DNA from: Sphingobacteriaceae bacterium
Lineage (GTDB): Bacteria > Bacteroidota > Bacteroidia > Sphingobacteriales > Sphingobacteriaceae
Direction: 5' to 3'
DNA length: 5,347 bases
Assembly (NCBI GenBank): GCA_947478315.1
Contig: CANJWF010000092.1
Location: forward strand, 1 to 5,347
Each line of letters opens with the position of its first letter. Within the stretch, counting starts at the first letter, position 1. This document shows positions 1-5,347 of this stretch, piece after piece. A program made the translations under genes and the position numbers. A model generated the notes under the pieces. It saw only the letters and a program-made list of their open reading frames with translations, searched no databases and had not been told where the DNA came from.

Positions 1-262
1 ATTAAGTTTACAAATAATCAGTCATTTAATGCTCAACATCACCACATTATATCTACTTATCTCACAAAATATGTTAATAATTGTAACATTAATTTTATGC
101 ATGAAGTTAATAACAGAAATATGTATTTATCGTAAATTGCTTAACTTGATGCAATACCGTAAATCATCCTACTGGTTCGTATTATTTAATTTCTTTTATC
201 CTTTTTTTATTCTTTCTTTATCAATATCGGGACAGTTCAAACGAAACACCAAATGGAAATAA
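1..262 (+). CDS. C-terminal tail of a membrane protein, probably a family 2 glycosyltransferase (5' end outside window)
   Basis: The reading frame is open to the left edge (the frame begins at base 2) and stops with TAA at 260-262. An ATG at 29 would give a 77-residue protein, but nothing marks it as the true start. What is visible is a hydrophobic segment near the start (LLISQNMLIIVTLIL), a short basic loop (YRKLLNLMQYRKS), a second hydrophobic segment (WFVLFNFFYPFFILSLSIS) and a basic tail ending in NTKWK. From memory, this pattern of two membrane helices around a basic loop, closing in a short K/W/K tail, is how many Bacteroidota membrane-anchored GT2 glycosyltransferases end. The catalytic GT-A domain would lie upstream, out of view, so the family call is inference. 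The end overlaps the sigma-factor start by 10 bases, which suggests translational coupling. The alternative is a small stand-alone two-helix membrane protein starting at 29. Confidence 0.5.
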   Translation, partial: LSLQIISHLMLNITTLYLLISQNMLIIVTLILCMKLITEICIYRKLLNLMQYRKSSYWFVLFNFFYPFFILSLSISGQFKRNTKWK

Positions 263-882
263 CACCACCTAAAAAATTTTCAGCTAATGCCCTTACCGAT
301 TTAAAATTAGTAGAAGCAGCCAAATTAGGCAATCAAAAAGCTTATACCGACCTCATGAGTCGATACCAAAATGCAGTATACTTTCTAATTCTTAAAATGG
401 TACACAACAAGGATGATGCTATGGACGTTACGCTAGATACATTTGGGAAAGCTTTCGAAAAATTAGATAAATACCAACCTATATTCGCCTTTAGCACTTG
501 GCTATTTCGGGTAGCAACCAATAATAGTATTGACTTCATTAGAAAACAAAAGCTACAAACCATACCTATTGATGAGGGCAATTCAAATGACGATGATGGC
601 AATTTTTACTTTACAATTAGAAGTATTAAAGATAACAATCCGAATCCAGAAGAAAATTCCGTAAAAAAACAAGAGTTTGAAAATGTTAAAAATATCATTA
701 ATCAATTGCCCCTGCGCTACAAAACAATTTTCAGTCTTCGATATTTTGATGAACTTTCTTACGAAGAAATTTCAGAGCAACTCGATATTCCAATGGGAAC
801 CGTTAAAACTCGATTGTTTAAATGTCGCGACCTGCTAAGCAATATGATTAACGGAATCAACCCTAAAAAAAAATCTACTTAA
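253..882 (+). CDS. ECF-type RNA polymerase sigma factor (sigma-70 family)
   Basis: This 209-residue protein has the two-domain layout of extracytoplasmic-function sigma factors, which bind core RNA polymerase and direct it to alternative promoters. Sigma region 2 spans about residues 26-98, with the characteristic FSTWLFRVATNNSIDFIRK stretch (80-98) that contacts the -10 element. An acidic, Asn/Asp-rich linker follows (about 105-135). Sigma region 4 spans about 141-196, with LPLRYKTIFSLRYFDELSY followed by the helix-turn-helix YEEISEQLDIPMGTVKTRLF that reads the -35 element. The tail is basic (PKKKST) and is encoded over a run of nine A. The ATG at 253 overlaps the upstream stop, and no better start lies upstream in frame. 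No anti-sigma gene follows: the next gene is rsmG, 66 bases on. The ECF family is clear. The subgroup, stimulus and regulon cannot be told from the sequence, so I give no gene symbol. Confidence 0.93.
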   Translation: MEITPPKKFSANALTDLKLVEAAKLGNQKAYTDLMSRYQNAVYFLILKMVHNKDDAMDVTLDTFGKAFEKLDKYQPIFAFSTWLFRVATNNSIDFIRKQKLQTIPIDEGNSNDDDGNFYFTIRSIKDNNPNPEENSVKKQEFENVKNIINQLPLRYKTIFSLRYFDELSYEEISEQLDIPMGTVKTRLFKCRDLLSNMINGINPKKKST

Positions 883-948
883 TGACCGCAAGTTTGTAAA
901 TTTTTTTGACGCAAAACAGACAAAATTTCATCAACAAAACTTATTTCA

Positions 949-1575
949 ATGACAGTAGAGACTATACGAAAATATTTTCCTCATATATCCGATGAACAAG
1001 AAAAAAAATTTCGAGCATTGATGTCACTATACAACTCTTGGAATAATCAGATTAACATCATATCTAGAAAGGATATTGATTTTTTATATGAAAAGCATGT
1101 ATTACATTCTTTAGCCATAGGAAAAGTATGTAATTTTCTTCCCGATGAAGAGGTAATGGACGTTGGAACAGGAGGAGGATTCCCTGGTATTCCATTGGCT
1201 ATACTATTTCCAGAAACTCGATTTACCTTGGTTGATTCAATTGGTAAAAAAATAAAAGTCGTAGAAGCCATATCGAAGGCATTAAGTCTACATAATGTAA
1301 CAACGATTCACAACAGAGTAGAAAATATCCCTCATCAATTCGACTTTATCACATCACGAGCGGTAACTCGCCTTCATGAATTTAATAGTTGGGTTAAAAC
1401 GAAATTAAAAAATAATTCTCGCAATACAATCGCCAATGGAATTCTATATCTCAAAGGCGGTGATTTAACTGAAGAAATAGTCGAATCCAAATTACTGGTA
1501 ACTGTAATACCCATTAGTAATTTTTTTGAAGAAGATTTTTTTAAGACTAAATTCGTATTACACATTCCTTATTAA
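949..1575 (+). CDS. rsmG: 16S rRNA (guanine-527-N7)-methyltransferase RsmG (GidB)
   Basis: RsmG transfers a methyl group from S-adenosylmethionine to N7 of G527 in the 530 loop of 16S rRNA; in other bacteria its loss gives low-level streptomycin resistance. The 208 residues match the usual family length of about 205-215. The N-terminal region carries the family pattern SWNNQINIISRKDIDFLYEKH followed by VLHSLAI (about 30-57). The SAM-binding motif I is VMDVGTGGGFPGIPLAILFP (69-88), followed by the acidic strand end RFTLVDSIGKKIKVVEA. FDFITSRAV (131-139) and YLKGG (167-171) are further conserved blocks. The ATG at 949 places the N-terminus where the family normally begins. It lies 66 bases after the sigma factor and 12 bases before dprA, so it probably heads or joins a run of co-transcribed genes. 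A run of eight A lies near the 5' end (1000-1008 region); the frame is intact. Confidence 0.95.
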   Translation: MTVETIRKYFPHISDEQEKKFRALMSLYNSWNNQINIISRKDIDFLYEKHVLHSLAIGKVCNFLPDEEVMDVGTGGGFPGIPLAILFPETRFTLVDSIGKKIKVVEAISKALSLHNVTTIHNRVENIPHQFDFITSRAVTRLHEFNSWVKTKLKNNSRNTIANGILYLKGGDLTEEIVESKLLVTVIPISNFFEEDFFKTKFVLHIPY

Positions 1576-1587
1576 CTGTTCTAGACA

Positions 1588-2685
1588 TTGTCACTTATAC
1601 ATGAAATAGCACTCACATCCATTAATGGAATTGGCGATATTACAGCCAAAATCTTATTAAATTACTGTGAAAGTGCCGAAAATATATTCAATACCCCAAA
1701 ACAACTACTTATAAAAATTCCTGGTATCGGTTCAAAAATTGCAGATGCAATTAAACAAAAAAAGAACTTCAAAGAAGAAGAAAAACAGATTCAATGTATA
1801 GAGAAAAACCAAATTAATCCTATTTTTTTCACTAACCCAGCATATCCAAAACGTTTAAAACATTGTTTAGACGCTCCAATTATGCTTTACAGCAAAGGTT
1901 CTGCAAATCTTAATGCAAGCAAAATTATCAGCATAGTGGGAACAAGAAATGCTACCGAATATGGTAAACAAGCTTGCAATAACTTAATTAATGATTTAAA
2001 AAATTGGGGCAATTTATTAATTGTGAGCGGATTAGCCTATGGAATTGACATACATACTCACAAATTATGTTTAATTAATAACATACCTACGGTAGGGGTT
2101 TTGGCACACGGATTAGATCGTATCTATCCACCACAACATACCAACATCGGAGAAGAAATGATTACCCAAAATGGGGGAGGATTATTAACCGAATTCCAAT
2201 ATGGCAATAAGCCTGAACGAGAATATTTTCCCAAACGTAATCGAATAATTGCAGGCATCGCAGATGCAACAATTGTAATCGAAGCTGGAGAAAAAGGAGG
2301 AGCTTTAATTACGGCAGATCTCGCCAATGGTTATAACAGAGATGTTTTCGCATTTCCTGGACGATATAATGATGATTATTCGAAAGGTTGCCACCAACTC
2401 ATACAGGCTAACAAAGCAGCATTAATTACAAAAGCGTCTGATATTGCCTATTTTTTAGGATGGGAAACGGAACATAAATTTCCTGAACAGTTATCCTTGA
2501 GTCTTAACTTAAGTAAAGAAGAAGAATTTATCTTAGCCATTATAAAAAATAAACCTCTAATTTCTATCGATGAGTTAGCTCACATATCAAAGTACACCTT
2601 AAGTAAAATAGCGCCCATTTTATTAGAATTAGAAATACGTGGCGTCATCCAAAACAGGCCTGGAAAAATTTACCAAACTAACTGA
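1588..2685 (+). CDS. dprA: DNA-processing protein DprA (Smf), TTG start
   Basis: DprA binds incoming single-stranded DNA in the cytoplasm, shields it from nucleases and loads RecA during natural transformation. The 365 residues contain three parts. The N-terminal helix-hairpin-helix region has two motifs (NGIGDITAKIL, 13-23, and IPGIGSKIADAI, 44-55). The Rossmann-like DprA core runs from about 110 to 290, with SIVGTRNATEYGKQ (115-128), SGLAYGIDIHTHK (147-159), GVLAHGLDRIYPPQH (170-184), EYFPKRNRIIAGI (212-224) and EAGEKGGALITADLA (232-246). A C-terminal winged-helix-like domain covers about 305-365. The start is TTG at 1588: an in-frame TAG at 1582-1584 rules out anything earlier, and the first in-frame ATG is near residue 99, inside the core domain. 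The homologous N-terminus (IALTSINGIGDITAKIL) begins right after this TTG. The gene sits 12 bases after rsmG and 18 bases before nth. Confidence 0.95.
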   Translation: MSLIHEIALTSINGIGDITAKILLNYCESAENIFNTPKQLLIKIPGIGSKIADAIKQKKNFKEEEKQIQCIEKNQINPIFFTNPAYPKRLKHCLDAPIMLYSKGSANLNASKIISIVGTRNATEYGKQACNNLINDLKNWGNLLIVSGLAYGIDIHTHKLCLINNIPTVGVLAHGLDRIYPPQHTNIGEEMITQNGGGLLTEFQYGNKPEREYFPKRNRIIAGIADATIVIEAGEKGGALITADLANGYNRDVFAFPGRYNDDYSKGCHQLIQANKAALITKASDIAYFLGWETEHKFPEQLSLSLNLSKEEEFILAIIKNKPLISIDELAHISKYTLSKIAPILLELEIRGVIQNRPGKIYQTN

Positions 2686-2703
2686 AAAGAATTATTCTGT
2701 AAT

Positions 2704-3357
2704 ATGACAAAAAAGGAACGTTACATCAGATTTATTGATTATTTCTCCTTACATCAACCTAATGCACAAACAGAATTAAATTATAATAATCCATTTGAAT
2801 TACTTGTTGCAGTGATTCTTTCTGCACAGTGTACAGACAAACGAGTAAACCTTGTAACACCAAACTTATTTAATAAATTCCCAACACCGTCAAGTTTAGC
2901 GCAAGCAGATTTAGCCGATGTATTCGATTGCATAAAAAGCATCAGTTACCCAAATAACAAAGCAAAACATTTAATTGGGATGGCACAAATTTTAGTTACC
3001 GAGTTTAAAGAAATTATACCTTCCGATGTGTCCTTATTGCAAAAAATGCCTGGTGTTGGTAGAAAAACAGCTAATGTGATAGCTTCCATCATCTATGAAG
3101 CTCCTACAATGGCGGTGGATACACATGTATTTAGAGTTTCTAAACGATTAGGATTAAGTAACGGAAAAACGCCACTAGCTGTAGAAAACGATTTAACAAA
3201 AAACATTCCGAATGATAAAATACGTATTGCACATCATTGGCTAATTTTGCATGGTCGCTATATTTGTACTGCTCGTAATCCTCAATGCGGAAAATGCCCT
3301 ATTCAAGGAATGTGCATCTTTTTTGGAAATAGAAAAGGGGATATCAAACTATTTTGA
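2704..3357 (+). CDS. nth: Endonuclease III, DNA glycosylase/AP lyase
   Basis: Endonuclease III removes oxidised pyrimidines from DNA and cleaves the strand at the abasic site, starting base-excision repair. The 217 residues are close to the E. coli protein's length (211). The N-terminal half carries NPFELLVAVILSAQCTDKRV (29-48), a strongly conserved Nth block. The helix-hairpin-helix is LQKMPGVGRKTANVI (112-126), with the catalytic lysine K121. The catalytic aspartate D139 lies in VDTHVFRVSKRLG. The C-terminus has all four [4Fe-4S] ligands with the canonical spacing C188-x6-C195-x2-C198-x5-C204. All key residues are present, so the enzyme should be active as both glycosylase and lyase. It is the last of the closely packed forward genes. 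Its final codons form the left arm of a strong inverted repeat (see 3327-3374), so transcription should end directly after it. Codon use and composition resemble its neighbours. Confidence 0.96.
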   Translation: MTKKERYIRFIDYFSLHQPNAQTELNYNNPFELLVAVILSAQCTDKRVNLVTPNLFNKFPTPSSLAQADLADVFDCIKSISYPNNKAKHLIGMAQILVTEFKEIIPSDVSLLQKMPGVGRKTANVIASIIYEAPTMAVDTHVFRVSKRLGLSNGKTPLAVENDLTKNIPNDKIRIAHHWLILHGRYICTARNPQCGKCPIQGMCIFFGNRKGDIKLF

Positions 3358-3374
3358 CATCCCCTTTTCTATTT
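3327..3374. terminator. Probable bidirectional intrinsic terminator overlapping the end of nth
   Basis: The left arm 3327-3342 (AAATAGAAAAGGGGAT) is a perfect 16-bp reverse complement of the right arm 3359-3374 (ATCCCCTTTTCTATTT), separated by a 16-base loop. Inside the loop, after one mismatch, two more bases can pair. Each strand has a GC block flanked by A-rich sequence on the left and T-rich sequence on the right, the form expected of a terminator that works in both directions. It lies between convergent genes: nth ends at 3357, with its stop codon inside the loop, and gldJ ends at 3389. The left arm is therefore also coding sequence for the last residues of nth. Function is inferred from structure and position. 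Confidence 0.85.
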
Positions 3375-3388
3375 AATAACACCCAGTT

Positions 3389-5164
3389 TTAGCGTTTGCC
3401 ATTTATACTAATGATACCTTTTTTCTTTCTAGTTTCTGTTAATCTTGCATAACTTTTAACTTTCAAATGAGGCTTGTCTTCAGTATATATTTCAGGAGAA
3501 CCCACCATAGTCATAGCGCATCTAAAACCTATTTCTGCACTACATTCATCCTCCTGCAAATGCCTTCTTGTAGCTGGATTAAGCCAGTAAGCGCGATCAT
3601 TCCATGATGCTCCCTTATAAACTCTTGACTTATTATTCACTAAACTAGTTATCCCGTATAAATTGTTGGTAGTGGTATCATTATAGTCCCGAACATCGGC
3701 TTTAAATGGTTTTTCGGATTTAACGACTGTAACTGAGGTCCCATTTTGACTAGAAGAAGAATCCACAGAAGAAGAATCCGATTTAACTCCTAACGGAGCA
3801 GCATTCATTTGATCCCATGATAATTTTTTATTTGAAATGGAAGCTTCTCGAACAGGCACGCCATGTTTATCTAAAATTAATTTCCTGGTTTTCCCATCCT
3901 CAACAGATTTTTTATTTACAAACTGATTACCGCGATATGGATTCAAATCTTCCACATCTTGAAAGGTAAGCTGTCTATACACATCTGCAGTCCATTCACT
4001 TACATTGCCTGCCATATTATAAAGTCCAAAATCGTTGGGAATAAAACTTCTAACCTCTGCTGTAATAGAGGCTTTATCATTTAAATACCCTCCAGTACCC
4101 ATCAAATCTCCTCCCCTACGCTTAAAATTTGCTACAATTAGTCCTCTAGTTGATTGCTTAGACGAACGAACCCCTAAACCACTCCATGGATAAATTCTAC
4201 CATCCGAAACATTTTCGTAATCTGTATTACCCGCCAACGCAAGCGCAGCATATTCCCACTCAGCTTCTGTTGGCAATCGATACGGCTGTTTCAAAATACC
4301 GTCCTCAACGCCAACTGTTCTACGTGCTGGAGTCGCAATTTTTGCGCCTTTTTTTCCCGCAGCACCTGGTGCTGGAATCATCAATGGTTTACCATCAAGC
4401 GCAATGGGCATATTTTTCCCATCAACACCTTGACCACGATATTGACCAGCTAAATAAACGTCTGTATTAAATGGTTTTACACTATCAGAAGGAGCAACTT
4501 GAACTGTCGAACGAGCAGGACTTTTACCTCCTTTACCTTTAGGCGCAATTTTGGGGTTAGTCGCATCTGCCAATGTTTTCCAGTCTGTCAAAACTCCCTT
4601 AGAACGTAATATCTCTTCATTAACTCTGTCAGTACGCCAACTACAGTAAGCGACAGCTTGCTCCCATGTAACACCCACTACTGGATAGTCTCCGTAGGCT
4701 GGATGTCTCAAATAATTATCGACATAGGGCTCATTATACGACAATGCTCTACGCCACACCAATGTATCGGGTAAAGCTTCATGGTAATATGCCCTGTCCT
4801 GAGGAAAGTTTCTCTTTATCCAATGCAAATACTCTAACCAATCAACATTAGAAACCTCTGTTTCATCCATATAGAATGAAGATACAGTTACCCTACGACG
4901 AGCACTATTATGATCATAAGCTAAATCTACATCTAAACTTCCCCCCATAACAAAAGTACCACCTTCGACAGGAACCAAACCAGGACCAGGACCAGGATTT
5001 ACTTTTTTATGTACCTCAAATCCTCCATTTTCTTTTTTATTATACTCCCAACCTGTTTTTGAAGAACGCGATGGTCTCGATGAACCATTCCCCACACAAG
5101 AAGATAATAATACTACGCCTGAGGCTACAACTAAATAAAATGAGATTAATTTATTTTTTTTCAT
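3389..5164 (-). CDS. gldJ: GldJ-like lipoprotein of the type IX secretion/gliding machinery (FGE/SUMF1 fold)
   Basis: From the ATG at 5164 the protein has 591 residues. It opens with a lipoprotein signal peptide: basic MKKNK, a hydrophobic core, and lipobox LSSC with the lipidated Cys at residue 23. The residues after the Cys are not acidic, so there is no obvious surface-export signal, and a periplasm-facing outer-membrane anchor is likely. The ATG at 5254 would add 30 residues before the signal peptide and is unlikely. GldJ-type features follow: TGWEYNKKENGGFEV (37-51), VPVEGGTFVMGG (64-75), FYMDETEVSNVDWLEYL (97-113), LRHPAYGDYPVVGVTW (152-167), YRLPTEAEWEYAAL (295-308), FGLYNMAGNVSEWTADVY (379-396) and YKGASWNDRAYWL to EIGFRCA (516-550). 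GldJ is needed for gliding and type IX secretion in Flavobacterium johnsoniae, where it stabilises GldK and associated proteins. The catalytic Cys pair of true FGE is absent, so a structural role is likely. GldK is the main alternative; the TGW...NGGF N-terminus favours GldJ. Much of the gene appears more GC-rich than the forward genes. Confidence 0.87.
   Translation of the reverse strand: MKKNKLISFYLVVASGVVLLSSCVGNGSSRPSRSSKTGWEYNKKENGGFEVHKKVNPGPGPGLVPVEGGTFVMGGSLDVDLAYDHNSARRRVTVSSFYMDETEVSNVDWLEYLHWIKRNFPQDRAYYHEALPDTLVWRRALSYNEPYVDNYLRHPAYGDYPVVGVTWEQAVAYCSWRTDRVNEEILRSKGVLTDWKTLADATNPKIAPKGKGGKSPARSTVQVAPSDSVKPFNTDVYLAGQYRGQGVDGKNMPIALDGKPLMIPAPGAAGKKGAKIATPARRTVGVEDGILKQPYRLPTEAEWEYAALALAGNTDYENVSDGRIYPWSGLGVRSSKQSTRGLIVANFKRRGGDLMGTGGYLNDKASITAEVRSFIPNDFGLYNMAGNVSEWTADVYRQLTFQDVEDLNPYRGNQFVNKKSVEDGKTRKLILDKHGVPVREASISNKKLSWDQMNAAPLGVKSDSSSVDSSSSQNGTSVTVVKSEKPFKADVRDYNDTTTNNLYGITSLVNNKSRVYKGASWNDRAYWLNPATRRHLQEDECSAEIGFRCAMTMVGSPEIYTEDKPHLKVKSYARLTETRKKKGIISINGKR
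3752..3779 (-). repeat. Short 15-bp tandem duplication in gldJ encoding a Ser-rich tract
   Basis: The 13-mer AGAAGAAGAATCC occurs at 3752-3764 and again at 3767-3779, a perfect copy with a period of 15 bases (five codons). On the reverse strand it encodes the D-S-S-S-V / D-S-S-S-S part of a Ser/Asp tract at residues 463-472 of the GldJ-like protein. It lies between the conserved blocks at about 379-396 and 516-550, so it is probably a flexible loop created by slippage or duplication. Because the period is a multiple of three, changes in copy number would keep the reading frame. Confidence 0.8.
4980..4997 (-). repeat. Hexanucleotide tandem repeat (CCAGGA x3) encoding Pro-Gly repeats in gldJ
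   Basis: Three perfect copies of CCAGGA stand in tandem. On the reverse strand they encode the PGPGPG linker at residues 57-62 of the GldJ-like lipoprotein, just before the VPVEGGTFVMGG block that opens the FGE-like domain. The unit is two codons long, so copy-number changes would lengthen or shorten the linker without shifting the frame. Confidence 0.75.
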
Positions 5165-5300
5165 CTGATGAATATGAATTTTTATGGTGTTATAGAGATT
5201 ATTTGCAAATTCCAATGTCCTAACTATAATCGAAACCCAACCTTTGCACCCCATACTATAAAGGTCGTAAAAATAAGACTTATTTTCAGAAACATCGAAA
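5165..5300. promoter_or_regulatory. Upstream region of gldJ, possibly a divergent promoter region
   Basis: This 136-base AT-rich stretch separates the gldJ start from a possible forward start codon at 5301. Any promoter for gldJ should lie in or just beyond it. I looked for the Bacteroidota -7 element TAnnTTTG with a TTG-type -33 element on both strands. I found only partial matches, such as TATTTTTA read on the reverse strand near 5270-5277, without a well-spaced partner. No good Shine-Dalgarno sequence precedes the gldJ ATG, which is common in this phylum. The gldJ frame happens to be open from the ATG back to a TAG at 5345-5347, but the only ATG in that stretch is at 5254. The role is inferred from position only. 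Confidence 0.35.
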
Positions 5301-5347
5301 ATGTCTTTAAAAATATTCTCCCTATACCGCCAAAATTGTACGAACTA
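5301..5347 (+). CDS. Possible 5' end of a divergent forward gene cut by the right edge
   Basis: An ATG at 5301 opens a forward frame that reads MSLKIFSLYRQNCTN and stays open to the window edge. Fifteen residues are too few to identify a family. The start lies on the opposite strand from gldJ with a 136-base gap, a normal spacing for divergent genes. In several Bacteroidota the type IX sortase gene porU lies near gldJ, so a secretion gene would be plausible here, but nothing in these 47 bases shows it. The frame could also be open by chance. Confidence 0.25.
   Translation, partial: MSLKIFSLYRQNCTN

Noticed and set aside
342..602. 86-codon reverse open frame inside the sigma factor gene
   Set aside because: It is antisense to sigma region 2, which is clearly the real coding sequence. 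The reverse frames within rsmG (1047-1271, 1374-1565) and dprA (2124-2327) are rejected for the same reason.
865..873. Run of nine A near the end of the sigma factor gene as a programmed frameshift site
   Set aside because: It lies in the last few codons, after the complete sigma region 4. The normal frame gives a sensible basic tail, and homopolymers of this size are common in AT-rich genomes.
883..948. Promoter for rsmG in the gap after the sigma factor (TTTG at 893-896, TTTTTTTG at 901-908)
   Set aside because: The first resembles CAAGTTTG and the second TTTTTTTG, each one base off the TAnnTTTG element. Neither has a TTG-type element about 19-21 bases upstream, and T-rich matches are expected by chance in such AT-rich DNA.
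1588..3357. dprA and nth as part of a defence island or novel system
   Set aside because: Both are standard, intact housekeeping or competence genes with all key motifs. No nuclease, toxin, reverse transcriptase, integrase or repeat array lies nearby.
4186..4470. 94-codon forward open frame inside the gldJ gene
   Set aside because: It lies wholly antisense to the conserved FGE-like coding region, shows no recognisable motif and is best explained as a shadow of gldJ.
5165..5254. 30-residue N-terminal extension of the GldJ-like protein from the ATG at 5254
   Set aside because: The extension would place the basic start, hydrophobic core and LSSC lipobox in the interior. The ATG at 5164 begins a textbook lipoprotein signal peptide.

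Overview
The window looks like chromosomal DNA from a member of the Bacteroidota. The main evidence is the reverse-strand gene at 3389-5164, which encodes a lipoprotein with the N-terminal signature and FGE/SUMF1 fold of GldJ, a type IX secretion and gliding protein known only from this phylum. Supporting evidence is the AT-rich composition, the lack of clear Shine-Dalgarno sequences before the genes, and family-typical Bacteroidota versions of the sigma factor, RsmG, DprA and endonuclease III. Genus and order cannot be fixed from the sequence alone.

Layout. From the left edge to about 3357 everything reads forward. First comes the 3' end of a membrane protein, probably the tail of a family 2 glycosyltransferase that begins outside the window. 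It overlaps by 10 bases with an ECF-type sigma factor (253-882). After a 66-base gap come rsmG (949-1575), dprA (1588-2685, TTG start) and nth (2704-3357), separated by only 12 and 18 bases and probably co-transcribed. A perfect 16-bp inverted repeat (3327-3374) overlaps the last codons of nth and should terminate transcription from both sides. The reverse-strand gldJ-like gene ends 31 bases beyond nth. Upstream of gldJ lies a 136-base stretch that may be a divergent promoter region, followed by a possible start of another forward gene cut by the right edge.

Function. The forward genes are housekeeping: 16S rRNA methylation (RsmG), protection of incoming single-stranded DNA and RecA loading (DprA), and base-excision repair (Nth). 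The sigma factor has no anti-sigma gene beside it on the side that can be seen. The reverse gene belongs to the cell-envelope secretion and gliding machinery. I see no mobile element, CRISPR array, RNA gene or toxin-antitoxin module, and no previously undescribed system. The points that merit a second look are local: the terminator embedded in nth, the non-ATG start of dprA, the low-complexity insertions and missing FGE catalytic cysteines in the GldJ-like protein, and the two truncated genes at the edges.
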